A stretch of 64,000 nucleotides of DNA from Terriglobales bacterium (lineage in GTDB: Bacteria; Acidobacteriota; Terriglobia; Terriglobales; Acidobacteriaceae): NCBI GenBank assembly GCA_025462725.1, contig JAOAPE010000010.1, positions 186,001 to 250,000 of the forward strand, in the 5' to 3' direction. Below the pieces are notes generated by a model. That model saw only the letters and a list, made by a program, of their open reading frames with translations. It was not told the origin of the DNA and did no database searches. Position 1 is the stretch's first letter. Each line of letters starts with the position of its first letter. Of the stretch, positions 16,939-27,200 are shown one piece after another. Position numbers and translations under genes: made by a program.

Positions 16939-18201
16939 TTAGGAGGTTTCAAAGACCTTCATGATCTTTGGGGAAACGTATTTGTCGGGCGCCTTGAATC
17001 CTTCTACTTCTTTGGCTGCCTTGAATTTCTTGCGAGCTTCACGACGCAGGTTCTCGTCAACAGCACCACCTAAATAATATCGAGTCAGCATGCTAGCTCC
17101 AGCATAGAAATTCGCCAACCCTAACTTACCTTTTCCGTTAGTTTGGCTGAAAATATAGGTATTTAATAGAGGTTCCACTTCCAAATAGCTTCCATCGTAG
17201 AACAGACTCACGTAGCGACTCAGTTGTGGATCAGCATCACTAGCCTGCGTCTTACTTGTATCTTTCTGATTTAGCTCTGCAATAGCGTCATTGGCTTCTT
17301 GGTTCTTGACATCTTGCGCAAGAATTTCTTGGAAGAACCGCTTGGCCTTTTTGAAATCGCCCTTGGCCATAGCTTTCCGGCCTTCTTGATTGAACTTATT
17401 CACATCAATCAACTTCGGCTCTGGCTTTTTCACAGCCACGATCGGATTTGAAGCAGTGACTGTAGGTGTTGTGTTCACGGGAGCAGCGATAGGAGCGTCT
17501 TTTAAGCGGTTTGCGGCTGCCAATTCAGTGGCCGGATTTCCTGGTCCGTTGGGGTTCATTTGGATCAGGGCTGTGTATGCCGTCGCTGCGGCTGCATAGC
17601 TGTGAGCGTCGCGGAGAGTGGTAGCCTCTCGCAGCTTGATCTCATAGTCACTGATTTTTTTGAGCGTTGCTTGAGCGTCGCCCTGATGGGAGCCGCTGAT
17701 GGCGCTCAACGATGCTTTTGCGGAAGCAAAGTCTCCTTGCGCGAAAGCGTTATTGCCGGCGTCGAGTTTCTTCTTCATCTCGGTTTCGGCAGCATCAGCG
17801 CTTACCTTGTCCTGTTTGAGTTTTGCTATCTCCGCGAGTTTCTTTTTAGCAGAGTCCGCGTAATCTCCAGCTTTTATGGAACGGAATTTCGTCTCAGCGG
17901 TGGCATAGTCGCCGCTATCCATCGCAGCCGTACCGTCCCCAAACGCAATCTTGTACCTATTCAACGTTCTGTTTGCGGCAGCGGTGTAGTCGGCGCATTG
18001 AGCTTTGACATCTTTGTACTCAGGATCCTCTTTCGCCAAAGCGCAAAAAATATCCCGCGCTGCGATCGAATCCGCATCGACAGTTGCCGCCTTCACACCT
18101 TTTGCGTATTGATCATCTTTCTTGTCCGCGCGGGCGAAGGGCGCAGCGAGCAAAACGCTGAAAAACATGAAAGCGCTAGTTTGAGCTTTGAACGATCTCA
18201 T
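16939..18201 (-). CDS. Secreted TPR/repeat protein, partner of the upstream kinase
   Basis: A 420-residue protein with a signal peptide ending near FARA. Helical repeat units follow, with GNNAFAQGDFASAKASL and GRKAMAKGDFKKAKRFF, a typical TPR-like pattern at about 25-320, interrupted by a Pro/Thr/Val-rich linker near 235-260. The C-terminal domain (YVSLFYDGSYLEVEPLLNTYIF onward) is alpha-helical and ends PKIMKVFETS. Its first 26 nt overlap the 3' end of the Ser/Thr kinase gene, and AAGGAA precedes ATG 18201. The two form one operon. A periplasmic scaffold acting with the kinase's outside domain is a reasonable inference. Confidence 0.75.
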   Translation of the reverse strand: MRSFKAQTSAFMFFSVLLAAPFARADKKDDQYAKGVKAATVDADSIAARDIFCALAKEDPEYKDVKAQCADYTAAANRTLNRYKIAFGDGTAAMDSGDYATAETKFRSIKAGDYADSAKKKLAEIAKLKQDKVSADAAETEMKKKLDAGNNAFAQGDFASAKASLSAISGSHQGDAQATLKKISDYEIKLREATTLRDAHSYAAAATAYTALIQMNPNGPGNPATELAAANRLKDAPIAAPVNTTPTVTASNPIVAVKKPEPKLIDVNKFNQEGRKAMAKGDFKKAKRFFQEILAQDVKNQEANDAIAELNQKDTSKTQASDADPQLSRYVSLFYDGSYLEVEPLLNTYIFSQTNGKGKLGLANFYAGASMLTRYYLGGAVDENLRREARKKFKAAKEVEGFKAPDKYVSPKIMKVFETS

Positions 18202-20992
18202 CTGCTTTTTCCTTGGTGATTGGCACGATAGTTATAGGAACGATTCCAGGCGTGGCCTTACTCGTTGTGAACGGTGTTGCAGGAAGTGGCTTTCCGTCGG
18301 GGTCAATCGCATTCACGGTGAAATCGCCAGTAGGCAAGAGCACATGCACAGGCGTTTCCTGATTGACCGGGTACGTCCGCTTGCCGTCTTTAGATACGAT
18401 GGTGGTGATCTTGGCCCACGGAGTCGCCGTGATGTCGACGTACGTATCGATCACCGGCGGCGCCGTTGCCGCTTTGAATCCAAAATATCCGCCTACCACC
18501 AGGACAATCGCCAGAACCGCGCCCACAACTTGCTTCATCGGGAACGGCTTTTCCGGGATCACTGGGGCGGTCTGCACCATCGTGCGTTGGATCGCCGGAG
18601 CAGGAGCTGCGGCAGCTGCTGAACCAGTGGCGATGCCCGCCGAACCATGGACCACGGTCTTGTTCATGTCCGCGTTGATCTGTTGCTGCGACGACCCGGA
18701 CTTGATCTCTTTTTGCAGCGCTTCGTAAGCTTTCTGGACGGGCTGAGGCGCGGATGGCACAAGATTCGCGACCATCTGCAAGGTGCGGCTCGCCGCGGAA
18801 GACTGGCGTGCGAGCAGCAATGCTCGGGCGTCTTTAATTGCTTTCTCAACAACATCCTTCGCTTGACTAGCGCGGAAGGCTTCGACCTCTTTGACCAACG
18901 CTTGTGCCGAGGCTGATGTCGGATTCGCCTGTAGGATCTCCTTCGCCTTGTTCCACGCTCCGGTGACGTCTTTCTGCATCACCTTGCGCGCTTCGATGAT
19001 TGCGACCTCGATCGTGCCGAGACGATCCTGCTCTTGACGCGCCTTCAGCATGCAGTCATAGAAGGATGCGCATCGGAGCGAAGCGATGGGTTCCGCTTCC
19101 AAAAGCTTCAGGGCATCGTCGGCCTTATTCGCTTTGAGCAGTTTCTCTGCCTCGGCCGCGGCAGTGGAAGCCTTCTTCTGAAGCTCGCTCCAGTCTTGCT
19201 TGGCCTCGCTTAGCAGGGATTTCAATCCCTCATCGGGAGCAGCGTTGATCGCATGTTCGAGAAGAGCGATGGCCGGTTCGAAGTTGCCGTCTGCCATCAG
19301 CTTGATGGCGTGCTCGGAGACTTTCTCGACTTCGCCAAGTCCGGCGGCCTGCCGAATCTCATTCGCTGTATTCGCAATCTCCTGCAGCACCTCTTCGCCG
19401 GGATACTTCTTCAGCGCTTCGTCGGTTTTCTGTTGGACAACCTGCTTGCTCTCGCGATGGAGAGCAAGTTCGATGTCCGTTACGAGCCGATCGATAGCGA
19501 TGCGGCGCATCTCAGATTCGCGAGAAGCGGCCAACACATTTCGCAGCGAACCCGCCTGCGTCATGCCGGGAGTGAGGTCCTCAGCTTGCCTGATCAACTC
19601 CAGCCCAACAGTGAAGTGGCGATCCGAGATTTCTTTTCGTGCCCTATCCAGAAGACCAGCGACTTCCTTCTGCGCCTGGAATTTCTTGATCTCTGCTGCA
19701 ATAGCATCGTGCGCGTGCTTTGCACTGCTGTCTTTTGGGTCGATGGCGAGGGCGTCGTCAGTGCACCGCAATGCGGCATCGAGTTCGCCATCTTCGCGCA
19801 GATGCTGCGCTTTGAGCAGGGTCTTCTCAAGTTGTTCTTTTCGTGCCTTGGCCTGTTTGGCTAAAGCATGCAACTGGAGGATCTCAGGGTTCGCCTTGTC
19901 CAGCTTGAGCGCCTGCTCAGCATAGGAGAGGGCTTCATCCAGCTGCTTGTGTCCGAGCGCCTCTTCCGCACTGGCACGCAATTGCCTGATCTGTTCACCA
20001 CGCTGCTGGACGAGCAGCGCTCCCTGCACCTCTTTCATCAGCTCTTTGGCTGTGAGGTGCTTGGTGTCAACTTTCAGTACTTGCTGTAGAAGTTCTTTGG
20101 CTTTGGTCAGCTCGGATTTTGAAAGCGCCTGCTTAGCTTGCTCGACGTACTCGAGCACCATGTCCTTCTTTAGCGCTTCTTGAATGTGCCCGAGATCGAA
20201 TGCGAAATCTTCCGCGGAAGCGTACCGCTCTTCCCTGTCTTTCGTGAGCGCGCGGTTGACGACTTCCTCCAATTCCGGAGGAAAGTTCTGAAGATAATTT
20301 TTTAACGGCGGTGGCGGCTCATTGAGAATTTTCAAAATGACCGACGGAGTTTCAGCTCCATCGAATGGCAACGTACCGGTCAGGAATTCGTAAAGCAGAA
20401 CGCCGGACGAGAAGATGTCAGAGCGTCCATCAACGATGTGCCCGTTGAACTGCTCCGGCGACATGTAATTGATGGTCCCGACAATCTGACCGGTCTTGGT
20501 CATGGAATTATCGGAGATGCGTGCGATCCCGAAGTCCACGATCTTCACGGTGCCATCTTTGAGCACCATGATGTTGCCGGGTTTGATATCGCGGTGAACG
20601 ATGCCGTGCTCGTGCGCATACTGCAAGCCGTTCAAGATCTGGATCATGATCTCCAGCTTGTCGACTAATGACATGCGGCGATGCGAACTGACGATAGCTT
20701 CTAACGATTCACCCGCGATGAACTCCATCGCCATGTAGGGATTGCCATCATGGGTTCCGAGTTCATAGATGATGACAATGTTGGGATGTTGGAGTGTTCC
20801 TGCTGATTGCGCCTCACGCTGGAAGCGCTTAAGGAGATCGGGGTTCTCGGCGAAGCCGCCGGTCATCATTTTTATTGCGACAGGACGTCCGATGCCGGGG
20901 TCTATGCCCTTATAGACAACGCCCATTCCGCCTTCACCGAGTTTGTCGGTGACGTCGTACTTACCTATTTTTTGCAACAAGTTAGAGGCCAT
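18176..20992 (-). CDS. Membrane Ser/Thr protein kinase with TPR array and PEGA-like outer domain
   Basis: A 938-residue Hanks-type kinase. The catalytic domain spans about 11-270: LGEGGMGVVYKG loop, VAIK lysine, HRDIKPGNIM catalytic loop, VDFGIARI metal site and INYMSPEQ. All key residues are present. About 550 residues of TPR-like helical repeats follow. One TM helix lies near 838-858 (VVGAVLAIVLVVGGYFGF). The outer part has a PEGA-like sandwich (YVDITATPWAKI, TPVHVLLPTGDFTV). It probably senses an envelope cue and signals by phosphorylation, perhaps to FHA proteins such as the cyclase encoded nearby. The downstream TPR gene overlaps it. Confidence 0.92.
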   Translation of the reverse strand: MASNLLQKIGKYDVTDKLGEGGMGVVYKGIDPGIGRPVAIKMMTGGFAENPDLLKRFQREAQSAGTLQHPNIVIIYELGTHDGNPYMAMEFIAGESLEAIVSSHRRMSLVDKLEIMIQILNGLQYAHEHGIVHRDIKPGNIMVLKDGTVKIVDFGIARISDNSMTKTGQIVGTINYMSPEQFNGHIVDGRSDIFSSGVLLYEFLTGTLPFDGAETPSVILKILNEPPPPLKNYLQNFPPELEEVVNRALTKDREERYASAEDFAFDLGHIQEALKKDMVLEYVEQAKQALSKSELTKAKELLQQVLKVDTKHLTAKELMKEVQGALLVQQRGEQIRQLRASAEEALGHKQLDEALSYAEQALKLDKANPEILQLHALAKQAKARKEQLEKTLLKAQHLREDGELDAALRCTDDALAIDPKDSSAKHAHDAIAAEIKKFQAQKEVAGLLDRARKEISDRHFTVGLELIRQAEDLTPGMTQAGSLRNVLAASRESEMRRIAIDRLVTDIELALHRESKQVVQQKTDEALKKYPGEEVLQEIANTANEIRQAAGLGEVEKVSEHAIKLMADGNFEPAIALLEHAINAAPDEGLKSLLSEAKQDWSELQKKASTAAAEAEKLLKANKADDALKLLEAEPIASLRCASFYDCMLKARQEQDRLGTIEVAIIEARKVMQKDVTGAWNKAKEILQANPTSASAQALVKEVEAFRASQAKDVVEKAIKDARALLLARQSSAASRTLQMVANLVPSAPQPVQKAYEALQKEIKSGSSQQQINADMNKTVVHGSAGIATGSAAAAAPAPAIQRTMVQTAPVIPEKPFPMKQVVGAVLAIVLVVGGYFGFKAATAPPVIDTYVDITATPWAKITTIVSKDGKRTYPVNQETPVHVLLPTGDFTVNAIDPDGKPLPATPFTTSKATPGIVPITIVPITKEKADEIVQSSN

Positions 20993-21232
20993 CGAATGGG
21001 CTACCCTTGAAACTCGCTAGAAATCTTTAGTTGAACCTTAAGTGTCCGCGCCGCTGGGACATTTCCGCCCAAGCGCCTTCGCAACAGGAGAGCTGCGCAG
21101 ACGAACCACTCCCCGCGTTCAGCAGCGAGAAATGCGTACTGAGCAAAGTACCACGAAATTGCGAGAGGCAAAAGCAGGAATTCACGCTTAGTGAATGGGA
21201 GTATTGCCCTTAAGCTTTGCATCACCCAAAAA

Positions 21233-21263
21233 GAATGCCTGCCGAAAGTCCGGCAGGCATTTA
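21233..21263 (-). terminator. Terminator of the giant repeat protein gene
   Basis: AATGCCTGCC and GGCAGGCATT form a 10-bp stem. In the leftward direction a T5 run follows the hairpin. It lies 14 nt past the stop at 21277. Confidence 0.85.
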
Positions 21264-21276
21264 GTCCTTTAATCGT

Positions 21277-24200
21277 TTACTGAACTACAAGCGTGTAGGT
21301 CAGAGGAGCCGGTCCTGTATTTCCCAGAGTATCGATCGTGACCGTCCCTGGAGTTGCACCTGCCGGTAGCCCTAATGTGAGCGTGTAGGTTCCAGCCGGA
21401 GTGCCAGCGTTCAGCAACTTGGGCGCTCCACCGAAACCAGATCCGCCGCCACCGCAAGCCGCTTGGAATACGACCATCAGTAACATCAGGCCGAAGATTC
21501 CCCACATTCTCATCAGCTTACGACGGCGTGACTTGCCAGGAACCAAGAGCATGCCCAGAAGCGGCAGACTCGCGATCCCGAGAATTCCAGCAAGTACCGG
21601 GGACCCCTCGCCACCAAAATTCGGAGGTGCAAGTTTGCCGAATATCTGGCCTTGGGTTGAGCAGAGGATCGTTACCGTCTGAGCGGTTGCAGAAGGCGAC
21701 AGCACAGCAGGGCTAATGCTGCAGGTGATCTGAGCCGTTGTGAGGCTCGGAGAACCTGTGACTGTGACTACGCCTCCGCCTGGGGCGATGATCGGAATAC
21801 CGAACGAAGCAGATTGACCCTTGCCAACATTCGAATTGCTGACGAAAGGAGTGAAAGTGGTGGTTCCACCGCCGCCACCAGTAGCTGTTGCACTCAAGGT
21901 TATCGGGAAAGTTGAACTCGCGCCTAACTGGTCGGTGACGGTTAGCGTCACCGTGAAGCTCCCCGTTGCGGTTATAGCAACAACGGCGGTCTTCCCGAGC
22001 ACTGGTGAATTGACGAACGCACTGGAAGACCATGAATACGACAAGGTGTCAGAGCAAGCGCCAGTCCCAATGTTGCAAGTGTCGGGGCCGTCGCCGTCAG
22101 TGGATAGTGATGCATCCAGATTTACCACCAAGCCGCCGCCCAAACCGACACCGTTTGTGGTCACGGTTCCTGTGCCAGCAGCTGTGGGCGCCGCATTGCT
22201 GGGCTCCATGACCGCAACCCTCAATGTGCCGGAGGCTTTAGTCAAAGCCGGCAAATTGCCGCAGACATTCGGCGCTGCGCTGCTCGCTGTGATGTCGGCA
22301 GTAGAACCGTTCGCAAAGATCTGGATCATGCGGACGCGTTCAATCTTCCTGAACGTGTCACCGTTGACGTTCACGCAAACCTTGGCCGCGCCTGTTGTTT
22401 GGGCCGTAGTGGAGACGTCATAGAAGGTTGCGGCTGGTGCTCCGATACCGCATGCGAAGGTGCCAGCTCTGTAGCCGAGAGGAATTGTTCCGGCGTACAC
22501 GCTTCCAGCAGTCACTACGCATGAGGCCGGGGACAGGACCAGCGAGCTTCCACCCTTCACGGTCACCGCATTGAAGGTGATCGTAGCGGATTGCCCGGGA
22601 GCCGAACCCGACGGCAGCACCGCTATGCCGGCGTTTGCCGCTCCCTCAGGATTGACCAGTGTGATCGCACTGCAAGTACCTGCCGTGCAAGTTGGTGTAT
22701 TTGCGAAAGCCGAAGGGCTGCCGGCGAGCGTCTTGCTGTTGTTGCCAGCCACAGGATCTTCGATATTCGAACCGACACTCGCTGTATCGGTCATGGTCTG
22801 GAAGCCTAATGCCGGTACAGCACCAGAGTTCACGTTTCCGACAATCGTTATGACGCCTGTGCTGCCCGACGCAAGCTGGTTCAATGTGCATGGCATTGCA
22901 GCGGCAGGACACGTAAACGTTGGCGAGCTTACTGAGGCTATGGTCACACCCGTGGGCAACGTGTTGTTGACCGTCAGAGGTTGCGTGGGGTGAGGCCCAA
23001 TATTGTTGATGGTCAAGACGTAGGTGACCTGGTCGCCTACAAATACAGGATTCGGCGTTGCAGTCAGGCTGACTACGTTCACGTCCGCTTCACCGATGAT
23101 GTTTGTATTCACTGTCGTGGATTGATTGCTCGTTGGACCGGGATCAACAATGGTTGTAGAGGCAATCGCTGCTGACATGGCAACCGAGCCCGAAGCTTGT
23201 CCGTTGGGCAGGGTCGTTGGGCCAGCCTTCGCGACTATGGTCAAGGTCGGCGTTGCTCCGATCGCGACAGTTCCGAAGTTGCAAGTAACAGCCGAACCCA
23301 CGGCACTGCAAGCTCCTGAACTGTTCACTGCGTCGAACACCAGGCCTTGAACGAGAGTGCTTGTCACTGTCACGTTTGTTGCGTCGCTTGGACCAGCATT
23401 TGTTGCTCCTACGATCCAGCTGATCGGGCTATTAAACGTTGGCCCAATGATCACCGGTTGTATCTGTGCGGGAGCTTGAACCAGCGTGATCCCGAGATCG
23501 GCATCGCGCTCTTGCGTGATCGTAACGTTGTTGCCGCTATTGCTGCTTGCATTGTTGGCGGCATTTCCAGGAGTCATTACCAGTGTGGCGGTCGCCTGCA
23601 GGGTGGTAGAGGCGCCAACCAACGCTGGCGGAGTCACGATAAAGGTGTAAGTCGGCGTGCTTCCGCCGGCTAGCACGATATCGCAAGTAATGGTGCTGCC
23701 ACCGAGAGCGCAACCAGCAGGAATCGGCGCATTCAATGTTGAGCCTGCGGCGATGTTCACCGTGAGTCTGGCATTAGCACTGGAGAGACCGCCGTTTGAA
23801 AGTCCTAGCACATAGTGCAGCGTGGAATCGCGAGTTATGACAAAAGAAGTCCCGCTCGCAGCTGGAACGCTAGTGAACGGCGTGACTGTCATGGTCGGGA
23901 TCACCAGGTTCACATCGCGTTCTTGGGTCGTTGCCGCAGCGTTTGCGCTGTTACCGCTGAGGTTGTTTCCGGAAAGCGGACTTGTATTCAATGACGCGCT
24001 TGCAGGCAATACTGTAAGCGCTGTGTTGGCGCCTAGCGCTGGCGGAGTGATCACAAACGGCACTGACTGCGGTCCACCGACCGCGAGATTGCCTATATTG
24101 CACGTAATGGTGCTGCCGGCGAAGCCGCTGCCGCCGCCACATGCTCCTGGCAATCCGCCCGGCAGAGAAGAACCTGGCGCTACCGCGACCGTCAACACGA

Positions 24201-27200
24201 CGTTCGTCGCATCCGAAGGCCCGATGTTTTGTATCTGCAAGTCGTAATGGATTGTCGAATCGCGGCCATCCACAAAAGGATTACCCAGTCCGCTCGAAGC
24301 CGGAGCTGAAGTGAACGGCGTTTCCGTCATCACCGGAATGCTGAGGTTGATGTCACGTTCCTGTGTGGTCGGCGCGCTGCCGCTGTTGTTGGTGTTCGTA
24401 GTGTCATTTACTGATGCTGAACCGATCGATGCTGCACCGGCGAGAACAACAGACGGTGAATTCGCAGCCAAAGCCGGAGGCGTCACGATGAACGTGATCG
24501 GAACCGCTCCTGCAGCCACTGCGAGTGATCCGTAATTGCAGGTGATCGTGCTACCTGCGAACCCGCTACCCGCGCCACATGCGCCTGGCAATCCACCCGG
24601 GAGCGTGGAGCCTGCGGCTACATTGACCGTCAGTACGACGTTTGTCGCGTCCGAAGGTCCGTTGTTCTGGATGACCATGTCGTAGTGGATGGTCGAATCA
24701 CGCGTCACTACGAAAGGATTACCCAAGCCACTGGAAGCCGGAGCTGCCGTGAACGGCGTTTCCGTCATGCTGTTGATGGCCAGGTCAGAAATACGCTGAA
24801 TCGAGATACCGATAGTAAAGGGGCTGATGTTGTTCGCAGCGGGAGCACCGGCATCGTCCACCACTGAGATGGAACCAACTTGCGCTCCTACTGTCATCGC
24901 ATCGCTGGCTCCGCCGCCACTCATGAAGGTTGTGAGCGGAGGACTGACTTTGACGACAAACCCTGGGCTGGTGCCAACAGGAATTGGACCGTCAATTTCG
25001 CAATCCAACTGCGTTGAACTGGCTGCGACGCAACCGTTATTGGCTGCAGCTGCGAGTGCACCCGGGCCACCACCAATGTCCACCGTGCTTCCAGCCGCCA
25101 CGAATTGGAAAGGCGTGGTGACCGGACCGCTAGTGAATGTGAGCCGTGATTTCGTATTGAGTGCTGGGTCAGGGCCGTTGTTCTTGAAGTTGTATGTGAA
25201 TGTAAGTTGGGCAGTGAGGTCAACCGAACCAGGCGTGCCCGTGAAGGAGTTGCCGGCGAACTGCAACTGTAGATCAGACTGCCGCTGGAGGTTTGTGGTT
25301 ACCGTCTGTGCGTTCGCATCGTTTGCCGCGGTACCGTCAAAGTAAGACGTAGGAGCGGGCGAAACCGACTGGGTACTGGTGAACGATCCTGTGGGACTGG
25401 AGCCGCCACCCAGAGTCATGCCTGTTGGGGTAGACGGGGTAAACGTGACCACAATGTTCGAGGTTGCTCCCGAAGCGACGCTAGCCACTGTGCATTGAAT
25501 GTTGTTGCCTGAGGCGACGCATGTGGAACCGGCGGTGGAACTGATACCGCTTGCAGCACCTAATCCAGCACCCAAATTGGTCAGCAAGACTGGTACGTTG
25601 AGAGCCGTGTCCGGACCAATGTTATGAACTCCGAAGTTCAAAGTCATCGGGGCGGTCAAGTTTGTGGTAACCGCTGTGCTGGTCACATTCGGTGCGTATG
25701 CGACCGCGCTGCTCGTGGCGTTGAAAGTCGGCGTTGCTAAGTCAATGTTCGCCGTGCGACGCAGCGTGGTGCTGATCGTATTGCTGCCGTTGTTTCCAGC
25801 AGTCGTATCAGTGGTTGAAACCTGTGTGCCCAAGTTTGCGGTGGCACCAAGAAGGTCCGTCGCAACAGCTCCTGCTCCGGTCATTGACGTAAGCACAGGA
25901 GGAGTTATCGGCAGAGTGATATTGACTGTGGCTCCGTTCGCAATGGAGGCGACCGAGCAATCAACGTTGGTTCCGTTGATGGCGCAAGTCGCATTCGTTG
26001 GCGAGCCCACAAGCAGCGACGTCGTGACGGGCGTTGAAGTATGCGCAATCGTGGAAAGCACATTCAGCGCGGTGTCCGGGCCGTTGTTCTTGATGCTGTA
26101 GGTGTAGGTAAGTGGACCAGACAACGAGACAGGGCTGGGGCTTCCTACGAGCGAAACTGTGGTGATGTCGAGATCTGCTTGGCGCTCGATGGTGGTGCTG
26201 ATCGAATTAGTCGAGTCGTTCACAGCATTCGGATCGACGGTTGAGACTTGCGTACCCAGTGCTGCTGTAGCACCCAAGACATCGGTGTTCGCTGCGCTTG
26301 CTCCGGTCATGGATGTCAACAGTGGAGGAGTGATCGGCACAGTCACGTTAACCGTCGCGCCATTTGCGATGGATGCAACTGAGCAATCAACGTTGTTGCC
26401 GTTAATGGCGCAGGTCGCATTTATTGGCGCAAGGACGGCCAAAGGCGTAGTTACAGCGGTGGATGTGTGCGTGATGGTGGAGACCACGTTCAGCGCTGTA
26501 TCCGGTCCGTTGTTCTTGATGCTGTAGGTGTAGGTGAGCGGTCCTGATACAGATACCGGATTCGGAGCGCCCGCAAGCGACACTGTCGTGAAATCAAGAT
26601 CCGCCTGGCGTTGAATCGTACTGCTGATGGTGTTGCTGGTGTTGTTTCCGGCAACTCCGTCCACAGTTGAAACTTGTGGTCCCAGATTGATCGTTGCACC
26701 CAATGCGCCGGAACCTGCAGCCGTTGGCCCGGTCATTGCTGTAAGCAGCGGAGGCGTGATCGGTACGGTAATAGCGACACTTGCGCCAACTCCGAGCGAA
26801 GCAACCGAGCAGTCGACATTGTTGCCGTTGATGGCGCAAGTCGCATTGGTCGGAACAAGGACAGCCAGAGGTGTTGTGACAGCCGTTGATGTGTGCGTGA
26901 TCGTGGACTTCACGTTCAGCGCGGCATCCGGTCCGTTGTTCTTGATTGTGTACGTGTAAGTAAGCGGACCTGACAAGGACACGGTTCCAGGCGCTCCCGC
27001 GAGGGCAACGGTCGTTACGTCAAGGTCGGACTGACGTTGCAGTGTCGTGCTGATCGCATTGCTCGCGTTATTTCCCGCTGTTGTGTCCGTGGTCGAGACC
27101 TGACCTGCGAGAGTTGCGGTAGCTCCCAATGCACCGGAACTTGCAGCTGTTGGGCCAGTCATTGCGGTCAACACCGGAGGCGTGATCGGCACGGTGACGA

